Assembly (NCBI GenBank): GCA_003194525.1
Contig: NBIV01000181.1
Coordinates: 1 to 64,000, forward strand
Origin: Gracilariopsis chorda
Lineage: Eukaryota; Rhodophyta; Florideophyceae; Gracilariales; Gracilariaceae
Length of the DNA: 64,000 bases
Direction: 5' to 3'
Shown here: one piece after another, positions 1 through 9,693 of the stretch
Position numbering within the stretch: the stretch's first letter is position 1
How the letters are laid out: each line of letters begins with the position of its first letter
Notes under the pieces: generated by a model
Told to the model about the DNA's origin: nothing
What the model saw: only the letters and a program-made list of their open reading frames with translations
The model's database searches: none
Made by a program: the position numbers and the translations under genes

Positions 1-576
1 CGGGGATTCCGCACCGGCATTCCGGTCTGCTCCGATTCGCGTGAAGTTCCGTCCTCTTCGGAGGAGCCTCCGGTGCTACCGCTCACACGAACCGCCCTGT
101 CGCGGGTATGTTCCCTGGTCAGGCGCGTCCCCCGGCTTGAGATAGACTGATAGATAGCATGATCGAAAATAAAGACGAGCCCCTATGGGGGTGTTGTCCC
201 ATTGTGTGCGCTTCCTCTCCATGTCGGAGCTCCTTCCCCGAAGGGGGTCGCTTTCCGCTTCGCGGTTAGTCTCCGTCCTCTCACGGTGAGGTACCCTGCC
301 AGCAGGTAGCGCTTCGCTCATTTCCAAACGGGTTGGTGCACTTCGGAAAACGTGCGCCATCACTGATGGGGAAAACCGTGCATACGGTGGCGACCGTGGT
401 CGCAAACCAGCATGCTGGATGAAAACCCACTTGTGTGGTTCAGAGCGAAAAGAATGTAGATGGTGTAGCTCGAGGCTACACTAGTAGTTTTCCGATATCA
501 TATCGGCGATTCCCCGTAGGCGGTGTGCATGACTGGGTAACCCTGCTTCTATACCGTCCGAGACGGGCTAACCCAC
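1..576. other. Post-pol spacer of element A, no gene seen
   Basis: GC-rich sequence beyond the 3' end (minus sense) of the chromodomain of element A. By analogy with element B it would be the spacer between pol and an antisense ORF or 3' LTR that lies outside the window. No conserved coding segment, LTR end or polypurine tract could be recognised here. Confidence 0.4.
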
Positions 577-972
577 TTAGGCGTTACACAGCATTGCCGG
601 CGTGGCCGTTCCCGCGTTGCGGTGATACTGAATTACCTTGGAACGGGGGAGGTGCTCGATGGGCTCCCAAGTATCCCATGATGGGTCGTATCCGTACCAA
701 CGGGAGCGGTATTCCAATATACCCTTTCCGTTGTAACGGGTGTGTATCACTCGGTCGAGGATGTACTCCTGTACGAAGACTGTCCGGCCCTGCCGGGTCG
801 TAGTAACGTCCCTCGGGGCGTGCGTGCCCTCGTGAGGGAGAACGTCCCGCAATAGGGAGTACGGGTGGCTTTTCCACTCAGCGGGTCCTTCTCCGCGAGG
901 AGTTTCGTTCACCTTGGTGGTTCGCTCGCGCGCTGCGAGGTGGCGAGGTTGACTCCGTGCTGACGGTAGCAT
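577..972 (-). pseudogene. Chromodomain at the C-terminus of element A pol
   Basis: The ORF contains a chromodomain at about residues 50-110: EYILDRVI, a short loop, then YRSRWYGY and DTWEPIEHL, carrying the aromatic residues expected to form the methyl-lysine cage. In chromoviruses this domain is fused behind integrase and is thought to direct insertion to marked chromatin. Upstream the sequence is joined to integrase only through frame changes, so it is a fragment of pol and not a separate gene. Confidence 0.8.
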
Positions 973-1979
973 TTGAGTGTACTCCTGAGGAGAGCTTCCA
1001 CGTTGTGGGGTGAGTGGTCCGGTGGCGCCACTCGTAACGTCTGTGACGGGTGGTGGCCACGAGGTGTGGTGTAATCCGCCTCCCTAATTAGGGTGTTTTT
1101 CCGTGGCTGCGCCGTGCCCAGCTTACGTAACGTCCCGTGGTCCAGGTAAGCTCACCGATCTCCGTTCCGGGGCCAATCCCGTGTGGGGCGTGTACAGGTA
1201 GTACACCCCTAGGGGTTGGGTAAAATATCCCGATCGGGGTTTGCGCTTCGTGCTTAACGGTGAAGTCATCCGGCTGCGCCGGTTTGCCGTCGGTAATTAC
1301 TCCCGGGTCTACCGAGACGCTCGGGTTCCGCGTCCGCGAACGCGGCCGTGTCGAGACTTCTCTCCCTTCTTCAGGGCTTCCCGTTCCGCTTCTTGCGGTG
1401 GGTACCTTCACTGAAGTGTCATTCCCGTTCGAAGGGCTTATCCGCGAAGTGCTGCGAGTGTTTTCTCCCGGCGTCGCCGGTATCTCCTCGTCGCTTTCCT
1501 TTCGCGTCCAGTGACGGTGCTTCTTCAGGGCTTGCCGCTACTGCGGGGACTTTCGTCATGGACGGTGGCTTCGCGGCCTTGCCGCGAGGGGGGTTGCGCG
1601 ATTATCTTCCCGCGGCTGCGGTGCCATTCCAGCGTTCCCAATCCGTGTTCCACGGCTTGCTTCCCGTTGCGACGGCGTTGTATCCGCGATTTTGCGGTCC
1701 CCCTCTCCCTCCTCAGACGGAGCGATGGGGGCTACTGGGTTTCCCAGAGGTCACCGTATTGCGGTAGTAGATTCCGTTATACGGTGACTGAGAGCGGCCT
1801 CGAGGGCCGTTCGTTTCCAGCGTAGCCGGGGTTGCCGCAATAGCCGGGGGTCTGGGAGACCCCAGGCGGGGTGTGGAAACACGGCGGGCCGTGAAATCAC
1901 CGAGGTATCGGGCGTAGATTCACCTTCAGGTGTAGCGTCCAGCGTAGCTGGTGTAGCCTCGGTCGGGGGTGGAGGGGCA

Positions 1980-3163
1980 CGTTCAACGCGATCGCGCGAC
2001 AACCGCTCGAGCTTGTCGCCCCATTTCCACCACGACCGTGCTTGTAGTAACGGAGTTAACCTTAAAAGGTCCGTCCGCCACTGGCGATAGTTTGTGGTGC
2101 TTCTCCCTTTCGAGGTTGTAGTATTCCTTCCTGACGAAGACGTAGTCACCGGCCCGCAATACTGTTGTATCCTTTCGAAGGCGAGCATCAAAATTCCGCT
2201 TAAGGCGGCTTGGCTCGATCCATAGACTTCCGCGCGGCGGGTACCAACTGGGTTAGCCAGGTTTTCCAATTTTGGCGGTAGTCCTTCATGGAAGGGAAGG
2301 TATCCAGTGTAGACTGGCATTCCAGCGCCACTGGCGGTGGTTTCCGTGATAGAACCAACTCGAATGGAGAAACCCGGTAGTCCGGTGTACCTGCGTGTTG
2401 TACGCGAACGTGGTCGCATCGGTGTAGAGATCCCAAGTCCTTGGGTGGTCAGCCGCATAGGAGCGGAGAGATGCTAGCATCGTCCGGTTAAACCGCTCGA
2501 CCTGCCCATTACACTGGGGATGATAAGTGGTTGTGAAGAGGTTCTTCACATCCAATATCCTGCAGACGTCCTGGAAGAATCGCGATGCGAACTGTTTTCC
2601 CGGTATCGGAGAGTAGCTCCACTGGAGGTCCGTAGACAAGGGCCCAATGCGTCACGAACGCATTGGCGACCGTTTAAGCGGTTATCCTCCTAAGAGGTAC
2701 TGTCCAAACGAGCTTCGAGAATCTGTCCGTTATTACGAGTAGGAACTTGTCCCTCGCTTTGTTGCGATTAAAAGGGCCGAGAATGTCGATAGCGACAAAC
2801 TCGAGAGGCGCCCTAGCGGGGAATAGTGCCAACTTCTTGGTGTTTTTCCGGAGCCTTTACCCGGTTCTTTGCGCATCCAGTGCAAAACCGCACAGTTGCG
2901 TAGCAATCCACTGCCATGGCAGGCCAATAGAAGTCCCTTCGCAGGGCTAGATACAATTTCCTGCCCCAGGGTGTCCACAGAGCTTCGGGAAGTGCGTTAG
3001 CTGCAATATCCTCGATTGGAGGGGATACGGAACCACCACTTTTGGGGTGCGTTCGACCTTCCTTACGAGGTAACCAACATCATTAACTCCAAATGGGAGG
3101 TTCTCTTCCTCCGTTTAGAAAGGCACGAATCTTCATACAGAAGGGGTCCCCGAATTGTTCTCG
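1980..3163 (-). pseudogene. Integrase region of element A, frameshifted
   Basis: The core-domain end is clear: FTTTYHPQCNGQVERFN, with the catalytic Glu of the DDE triad in QVERFN, followed by YNTQVHRTTGF and SPFELV. Further on, in another frame, a GPFKV segment marks the GPY/F module around 2,040-2,120. The segment carrying the first two catalytic Asp residues (about 2,640-3,000) is split between frames. The frames used here are not those of the RT part, so the enzyme is dead. Confidence 0.7.
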
Positions 3164-3165
3164 GA

Positions 3166-4252
3166 TCATTTCTTCCGTCGTGACGGGCACGAAACGTCCG
3201 GGTAGCGGGGTTTCGAGTGTCTCGCTTGAAGGAGAAGCTCGTCGAACTCGACGTCCTGTTCCCAGTTGCTGGGCCGTTCCGGGTCTTCTGGTGCGTCCAT
3301 GATGAAGCATGGGATGTCGTTGTCACCCGTATTCGGGAGTGCTTCCCCATTAGTGGGTAACCGCGACAGAGCGTCGGCTTGCGTGTTCATCGCTCCCTTC
3401 TTGTAGGTGACTTCGAAATCAAATTCCCCTAAGCGGAGCCTCCATCGCATGAGGCGACCGGAGGGATCCGAGATGTTCATTAACCACCTCAGGGAGGAGT
3501 GGTCGGTGTAAACGGTGAAATTTACTCCCATTAGATATGGACGGAGGATCGACAGGGCCCAGACAACGGCTAGACATTCCTTCTCCGATACGGAGTAATT
3601 TCTTTCGTGTATGTTGAGAGAGCGGGACCAGAATCCAATTGGCTTTCTTTCCCCCTCCGGGGTTGTTTGAAACAGCGCACAACCTACCTAGTAGTCGCTC
3701 GAGTCCGTGTCCACGGAATAAGGCAACCCCAATTTGGGTAGCGACAGGATTGGTGCTGTCGTGACGGCCTCCTTCAAGGAGTTGAAAGCTTCCGATTGCT
3801 CGGTGGTTAGCGGTTCCAACTTCGGTGGCTGTCCCTTCCTCAGAAGTGCATTCAACGGAGCTGCCGTATGTGCAAAGTCCGGTATGACCCGTCGATAGAC
3901 GTTGAACAACCCTAAAAAGGAGCGCAACTGCGTCTGCGTTTGCGGTTCTTTCGCCTCCATGAGGGATTTGACTCGAGCCTTCTCGATGGTTAGCCGCCCC
4001 AGGCGGATGATATGCCCGAGATAACTTTACGGTGTCCGTGAAGAACTCGCATTTCTTCAGTTTGAGCGTAACTCCTGCGTCTTGCAGCACGGTCATTACC
4101 TCCCTGACATGGGTCTGGTGATCATCCAAATTATTGGAGAACACTATAATGTCGTCCAGGTAAACCAGACAAGTCCGCCACTTGAAGCGGGACATTAAAA
4201 TGTCAATAGCCCTTTGAAAGGTGGCCGGTGCATTGATCAAACCAAATGGCAT
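3166..4252 (-). pseudogene. RT (YLDD) and RNase H of element A, frameshifted
   Basis: The segment starts with MPFGLINAPATFQR and the RT active site YLDDIIVFS. The frame then changes near 4,020, and the RT connection region LRSFLGLFNVYRRVIPDF follows in another frame. RNase H shows VDTDSSDY, a stop, and then YTDHSSLRWL and ADALSRL. The catalytic YLDD is intact; the lesions are one frame change and stop codons. Confidence 0.8.
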
Positions 4253-4336
4253 CCGCTTGAAGCCGTAAGACCCCGAGTGACAGACGAAAGCAGTCTTGTC
4301 TCGGTCTTCCTCCCTTACAGGGACTTGTCAATATCC

Positions 4337-5854
4337 TCAATTGGCGTCAAGAGCCGTGAAAACGGTTGCATCTCTAAGGGAGTCAATACACTCATCCATA
4401 CGTGGTATGGGGTAGGTGTCGCATATAGTTACGGAGTTAAGGCGACGGTAATCGACGCAAAATCGCCAGGTGCCGTCCGCCTTCAATGCCAGTACAACTG
4501 GGGATGCCCACGGAGATTGTGCGGGTTCAATCACTCCGGCACGGAGCATTTTGTCCACCTGGAATTGTTCCTCTTCCCGAGCTTTCGGTCCTGCCCGATA
4601 CGGGAGTTGTGCAATTGGCCGAGCATTCGGTAATAAATCTACCCGATGTTCGGTTGCGTTAATCTCCCCAAGGGAGCCATCCCACATAGTGGTAAACTTC
4701 CGTAATAGGTCACGGAGGCGCCCGCGATGCGAGTCCGGTACGTGACCGAGGTCCAACTCTTCGAGAGCCTTCTCCGGGTCAACTCGGTCGTAGCTTGTTC
4801 CGCCTTGGTCCCCCTGATTAGGCACGGGGTCCGGATCGTCCGGTGTTTTATCCGTTACAACGGTGTTACCATCTCCCTCCTCAGTAGGTTGTACGCCCTC
4901 TTCCGAGGTTACCACACCGAGAATCTCGGCAGCCGTCATCTTTGTTGGCACCATAGCCAACGGATGGGGCGTAACTGATCCAATCACTTGGTTCTTCACC
5001 AGATACTGGGTAGTGGTGGCAAGATTAGCGACCAGCACCCGGAACGGGGCGTCCGGTGTCACGTGGACTACTCCATTTGCAATGGTGAGTTGATATTTCT
5101 CGTATAACGAGGTCAAGGGTTGGATAACTCGTACTCCGTGTTGACGGGAGGTGACCCGAACCATTACCTGGGTCTCCGGGGATATCGATATCGATGCCGC
5201 AACGCGGAGCTTAGTTGACTCCCGCGACGCGGGCGGCAGTTCCTGTGCAGCCGGTAGCGGCACTTCATTCTTCGTCGCCCGACTTAGCGGCTTTCGAACT
5301 ATTGGTACGGTGGACCCGTCCTCTAGTTCGACTTGCCTCTGATGAGGTCTGATTGCTTCGACGAATCGGTCGCAGTAATCACAACCCAGTATGACTGGAG
5401 CGGCCAACGAACGACAAGCAATAAAGTCGAGCTTCACCACGGATGTTCCGAGCCTCACGACCAAGTCGATAGTTCCCACCATTTTCAACGGATTGTTATT
5501 CACGTCCGCGATTTCCAGCGCCGTTCCCGAACGGATACAAGACCGCAAAAGTGGGGGCAAAGCCGATTCCACGATGAAGTTCGGACCCGCACCTGTATCC
5601 AGGACAGTTAAGTACCTCACCATGAACTGGGGGTGAAGCCCAAGGTCAGCATATACCTTGTAGTTGCGCTTGGCCATTACCAAGATTCTATCCGGGATCC
5701 GGTTATTTCTTACCCGTACCCACGGTTGACGCAGAACACCGAAGTGTTCCGAATCCCCGTCTGCGGCGTCCCTCTTCCAGAAGATTTGCACCGGGGAGCG
5801 AGGCGGTGACGCCTTGGGCGTCAACAACCTCGACTTGGAGGACGCCTCTCCCAA
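4337..5854 (-). CDS. Protease and N-terminal RT of element A pol (ORF fragment, 505 codons)
   Basis: This is the longest surviving ORF of element A. It holds the retropepsin motif VLDTGAGPNF (active-site DTG intact) at about residue 86, a long linker, then RT palm and fingers: ASPVVLALKADGTWRF, CVDYRRLNS and TYPIPRMDEC. It ends at an in-frame TGA in the TALDAN segment, where relatives continue with Gly-Tyr-Trp. The ORF opens directly behind the end of the gag frame (stop at 5,872) and starts inside a 14-bp perfect palindrome. No ATG is needed if it is expressed by recoding. Protease motif and RT fold are certain; expression is not. Confidence 0.8.
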   Translation of the reverse strand: MGEASSKSRLLTPKASPPRSPVQIFWKRDAADGDSEHFGVLRQPWVRVRNNRIPDRILVMAKRNYKVYADLGLHPQFMVRYLTVLDTGAGPNFIVESALPPLLRSCIRSGTALEIADVNNNPLKMVGTIDLVVRLGTSVVKLDFIACRSLAAPVILGCDYCDRFVEAIRPHQRQVELEDGSTVPIVRKPLSRATKNEVPLPAAQELPPASRESTKLRVAASISISPETQVMVRVTSRQHGVRVIQPLTSLYEKYQLTIANGVVHVTPDAPFRVLVANLATTTQYLVKNQVIGSVTPHPLAMVPTKMTAAEILGVVTSEEGVQPTEEGDGNTVVTDKTPDDPDPVPNQGDQGGTSYDRVDPEKALEELDLGHVPDSHRGRLRDLLRKFTTMWDGSLGEINATEHRVDLLPNARPIAQLPYRAGPKAREEEQFQVDKMLRAGVIEPAQSPWASPVVLALKADGTWRFCVDYRRLNSVTICDTYPIPRMDECIDSLRDATVFTALDAN

Positions 5855-5860
5855 TTGGGA
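5847..5860. repeat. Perfect 14-bp palindrome at the gag-pol junction of A
   Basis: The sequence CTCCCAATTGGGAG is self-complementary. It lies 12 nt past the gag stop (5,872-5,874, minus sense), at the point where the pol frame opens. A stem here could act as a recoding signal, but this is inference. Confidence 0.6.
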
Positions 5861-5871
5861 GACTCCCTAGG

Positions 5872-8020
5872 CTAGCTTCCCTGAACAGGGCTTTCCTGAG
5901 CTGGTTGCTCAGCATCCTCGACTACGAGAGCTTGTCCGTTCTCACCACGGTTAACCGCTTGTGCGGGACCAACTTCCATCGTCCGCGAATGGTTGTTAGC
6001 CAGCGGTGACGGGGCCATTCTCCGGAAAGGAGTTGAGGGCACTGCGTGCGAAAAGTCTTTCTTGGCGCGCAAGTACGACGCGGCCGGGACAGACACCTTC
6101 TCTTGTGGAGTTACCGCCTCGTAATTGGCGACAATCTTCGGGAGGTCCCGTATAGAACACAGAAACTGTGGTGACGTGTGGCCAAATGTGTATCACAAGT
6201 GACATATTATGGCCACCACCGCGGTACGCGGGTCCACATTCCAAGTATCGGTCACAACTTCAGGGGAGCGGTTGTTCACCAAACCGGGCCGCTGATTGCG
6301 GGTGTATCCGTTTGCATATGGTATGCGGGGCGCCCGAGCTCTTCCGTTCCCTGTATACAACAGGTCATCTTCCCGATCCGTCGGTTGCATCCCGTCCAAG
6401 GTTGACGGTAGTTCCGCAGTCGGCACTGAGACGCCATCGCCGTGAGCGATGTGTACATTGTCATACCCCTTCTGGGGAGGCTCATCCGCCAAAAGTAAGA
6501 GAGAGTTGGACTCGTTCTCAACCATCAACGCTTTTGCGGTTCTTACCCTCGGTTGAGGTGTCCTGGCGCGCAGTGCATCTCCTTCAGCGTGGGCGTACTG
6601 CTCCAACTCCAAGTAGGAGAGCTTAGGCCGGTCTTCCCGGTATCTCCCCACTAGGGTCTTCGTGGCTGGGTCCAGCCCATCAATGAACATCGTGCACCGC
6701 TCCCCAGCGGGATAGACATTACCACACCTGTGGAAACCCTTGTTCAGGCGTACCGAATAATCGGTTCCAATTCCCCAGTTTTCTGGCGGGTGTCTCGCAG
6801 AGCGAGGATTGTCGATTGAATCGCGATGTTATTTGCATACGACCGTAGCAGGTATTGCACCGCTTCTGGCCAGTAGCTAACCCCTCCTTCGGAGGCACGA
6901 GTTGAGCCTCTTACAGATTTGAACTGATCTTCAGCGATTCCCCGTAAAAAGTACGGTAGTGTAATATAGGCCTGAGCCTTATTCATCCCGAGTATATCGG
7001 CTTCTGCCACGACACGTGCGAGGAAATCCAACACCAGAATGGGGTCTTCTCCAGAAAACGTCTGGTTGCGGAGTCAGAGCTGCATGCACTTAATGCAATC
7101 TCTCACTCTACCCGTGTCACGGGCGTTTCTCTCGACAGAGGTATCTTCTAACCGATAATATCGGTATGACAGCAGCTTCTGATACATCGGGTTCGTTGGC
7201 TACAACTCCTTCAAACTGGAGTGCTTCTTACCCGAGTTCAGGCGCGAACTGCACCTTCGGTGGCATATGACCGCTTGGAGCGAGAAGAGCGCCCGCGGCG
7301 GGTGTTGCCAGCCTCAGAGTCCGAGCTTTCGGAATTATCCGAGTCGCTCGATGAAGAATCCCATGATGTCGGTGGCGACTGAGAAGATTTCTTCCTTCGG
7401 GATCTCCACTTCTTGCGGTCTTGTCGCTGGTCTTTGCGCTCGGCGCGTTGGGAGACAGCTCCATGTTCCGCTGCTGCGGGTTGGTCCATCAAGACGGTTT
7501 GCTCCAACGTCTCCAGACGGGCCCTAACTCGATCGAATCGGGTCTCAATTCCTTCGACGAAGGCAGCGGGTCCACCAAAGCTTTCCAGCAAGGTGTTGAC
7601 GTCTGACCGTATTAAACGGAGATCTTCTGCGACATCCCTTACAGATTTGGCCTCCATCACTCCACGGAAGGAGGTAAACTCCCTGACAAGGGTGTTGTGA
7701 GCAGTCCGTAGCGTACGGAGCTGCTCGTCCAGGCGAGTCACCTGGCTCTTCTCGACGGCCCCAGATGGCGGGGGCACTTCCGCGACGGCGGTAACCGCTG
7801 TAGGCGGCCCAGCACTGGGTGTCAAGTTTTCCAGCAGAGCTGGTGGATCATTCCGGGGTTCCGGTTCCTGGCCCGTTGAGCTGGAAGCGACCTTGGCAGC
7901 CAAGGTAGAACCAGCCCTAATAGGGATCCTGGTAGGATGCCGAACATCGGGGTTGTCACCACCATGGTGGGAGCGGCTGCGAGTAATCGCCGGATCCGCG
8001 TCCGAGGGCTTCCTCGACAT
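5872..8020 (-). pseudogene. gag of element A, broken by frameshifts
   Basis: Four gag pieces in three frames can be followed: an N-terminal part from the ATG at about 8,020 (MSRKPSDADP...) ending in a Ser/Arg/Lys-rich stretch (7,238); a capsid-like part (7,034-6,744) with LDFLARVVAEAD and YITLPYFLRG; a C-terminal part (6,690-6,193) with MFIDGLDPATKT; and a tail ending at a TAG at 5,872. A CxxxxxxxGHxxxxxxC-like remnant near 6,180 may be a zinc knuckle. The arrangement is that of a Ty3 gag, but it cannot be translated in one frame. Confidence 0.65.
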
Positions 8021-8102
8021 GACAAACCGTTCAAACGGGAACCATGGAATTGTTCCGGATAAATGAATCAAACCTCCACGAGGAGTAATACAGAGCTTAG
8101 TC

Positions 8103-8120
8103 TTCTAGGTCGGGAGACCA
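8103..8120 (-). other. Candidate primer binding site of element A
   Basis: On the minus strand this reads TGGTCTCCCGACCTAGAA. It is complementary to a tRNA 3' end (CCA, then a plausible acceptor strand, with the invariant C61 in the right place). The same motif with one difference occurs at 39,102-39,119 upstream of gag in element B. Shared position and tRNA geometry support the call; the tRNA was not identified. Confidence 0.6.
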
Positions 8121-9100
8121 ATTTGTGGTGCAATGCCCAGTGATCGGAAAACACGCCGAAGACGTTCGGGATCTTCCTCTCACGAGGGTAGCACAGCGAA
8201 AGAGCCCTTCCAGGTATGACACGACGAAGTCGGGTGTAAAACGAGGTCAATCTTCGCGACTAGCGCAGGAAGGTGAATAGTTAAACCTGTAACACAATGC
8301 AATACTCCGGTGAGGAGGGATGACTCCACACAGTGGCGCACACACGACAGATGTCGATATGAGCCGCGGATAGCGGGAACTATCCTAAATAGGAAAGGGG
8401 AAATATAAAGGAATATGGGGGGAATGGGACAAAGGAAAGGGACGACAACGAGTCACGCGAGTGGCTCGGGGGAGGCCCAGCACTGCCGAGAAATATACCG
8501 TATACACGGGCAAAACCACAACAATGGGAACAATCCTCAAGAGGGGTATCTTGGCGAGCAAGGCGGTTGAGCACACCGTAGGCAACGGGATATCTCTCCT
8601 AAATGGAGTCGAGTACCGCCGAATGCGAATGAGCTCAGAGCCAAGTTCTTGGAGTAGAACACCCTTGGTGGGGAAGATTTAATGGTGCGGCGGCCGCGAG
8701 GCCAGCGCACTAAGTAGTGTAGCTTCCCTAGTGTAATTAATAATTAAATAGATAATTAAATAAATATATAACAACCACCCGTTCACTATCTATCCTTGCC
8801 TGCAACCCTTGCCCACGCCCGTGTTCCACGTGTACCACTGGTGTACCGGGTCAACTCCTGCTTGCAGGCAGTTCCACCTGGCTCGGGGAAAAGTCATGTA
8901 TGAACATGTATGAAAGCCGGTGCGACCGGGAAAATTAACAAGTCCCCAGATGTCCCTCTTACGAGGCATGCTCTTCATTGTTCGCTGAACCGCCATCCTG
9001 GCGCCGTCAGTGCAGTGTGTGAGTCTCTCCATAGCAACGGTACATCTGCATGGATAAGGACAACTTCTCGAATCTCCGAGGCCACTGTTACGTGGTAAGG
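8121..9100. other. Probable 5' LTR of element A and flank; no gene
   Basis: The stretch directly outside the primer binding site should be the R-U5-U3 part of element A's LTR. A strongly AT-rich segment at 8,731-8,775 and a TATA-like run near 8,411-8,418 (minus sense) could be promoter parts. No second copy exists in the window, so LTR ends cannot be fixed. Short ORFs here have no recognisable domains. Confidence 0.4.
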
Positions 9101-9300
9101 GTCGTGGGGATGGAGAACACATATCTGAATTTACAGGAGTTCGTCGCGGAACGTATCGTACTTCATCAAACAATAGAGTACTGCAGTATCTCATTTGTTG
9201 GTATGGATATCCACCCGAGGAGGATACATGGGAAGCCTGTAGAGCACGTTCCAAGGTCCAAGATTATATTTTATCACCTAGGACCCACTCGGCTCTCCCA
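9100..9300 (+). pseudogene. Relic chromodomain of a plus-strand element (A')
   Basis: In two alternating frames the plus strand reads QEFVAERIV, then LICWYGYPPEEDTWEA, then EHVPRSKIIFYH. These match, piece by piece, the element A chromodomain (EYILDRVI, WYGYDPSWDTWEP, EHLPRSKVIQYH). Two small frameshifts separate them. It is the 3' end of a pol gene running left to right, opposite to element A, so a second, otherwise lost element ends here. Confidence 0.75.
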
Positions 9301-9517
9301 TCCACGTTGGATAATGCGCAAGTTGGATAACCATACTTGGTGAGATCGCGCAGGACATTGATACTACCGTGATGTAGTATGTGAAGGGACTCGAGGAGAG
9401 TGATGGGTTGAGAGCTCTGATAGGAGTGGAGGTTCCAGGATTATTCCCTTTCTACTCACCGAGTTGACGGTTTCACGGAATTAATGGTTTATTAAGATAT
9501 GCATCGTGGTTATGAAG

Positions 9518-9632
9518 TACACGAAAAAGAAAAACTGTGAAGTAAGAAGAAGAAGCAATAATTACACGAAGAAGAAGTTTGAAGCAAGAAGTAAGAAGAA
9601 GAAGACGAAGAAGAAGAAGAAGTATGAGGGTA
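9518..9632 (+). repeat. GAA/AAG-rich purine tract
   Basis: An imperfect AAG/GAA repeat of about 115 bp on the plus strand lies between the relic chromodomain and the antisense ORF of A'. It is low-complexity; the ORF across it is lysine-rich and not a gene. A polypurine tract behind pol is expected in an LTR element, but this one is far longer than usual. Confidence 0.6.
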
Positions 9633-9693
9633 CAGGTTCTTTTACTCGGTCTTCGGAAGATATATCACTAATTGAGCAAGTACCGCTGGGTTG

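Larger units (their letters stand above)
577..8120 (-). mobile_element. Element A: Ty3/Gypsy chromovirus, degenerate, internal region
   Basis: Reading right to left on the minus strand, the order is primer binding site (8,103-8,120), gag, protease, reverse transcriptase, RNase H, integrase with a GPF-type tail, and chromodomain. This is the standard order of a Ty3/Gypsy chromovirus. The reading frame changes several times (gag pieces in three frames, pol in three frames), so this copy cannot make a full polyprotein. The 5' LTR should begin at about 8,121 and run right, but no matching 3' LTR is inside the window. It is related to elements B and C at domain level, but its DNA is clearly a different family. 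Confidence 0.85.
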
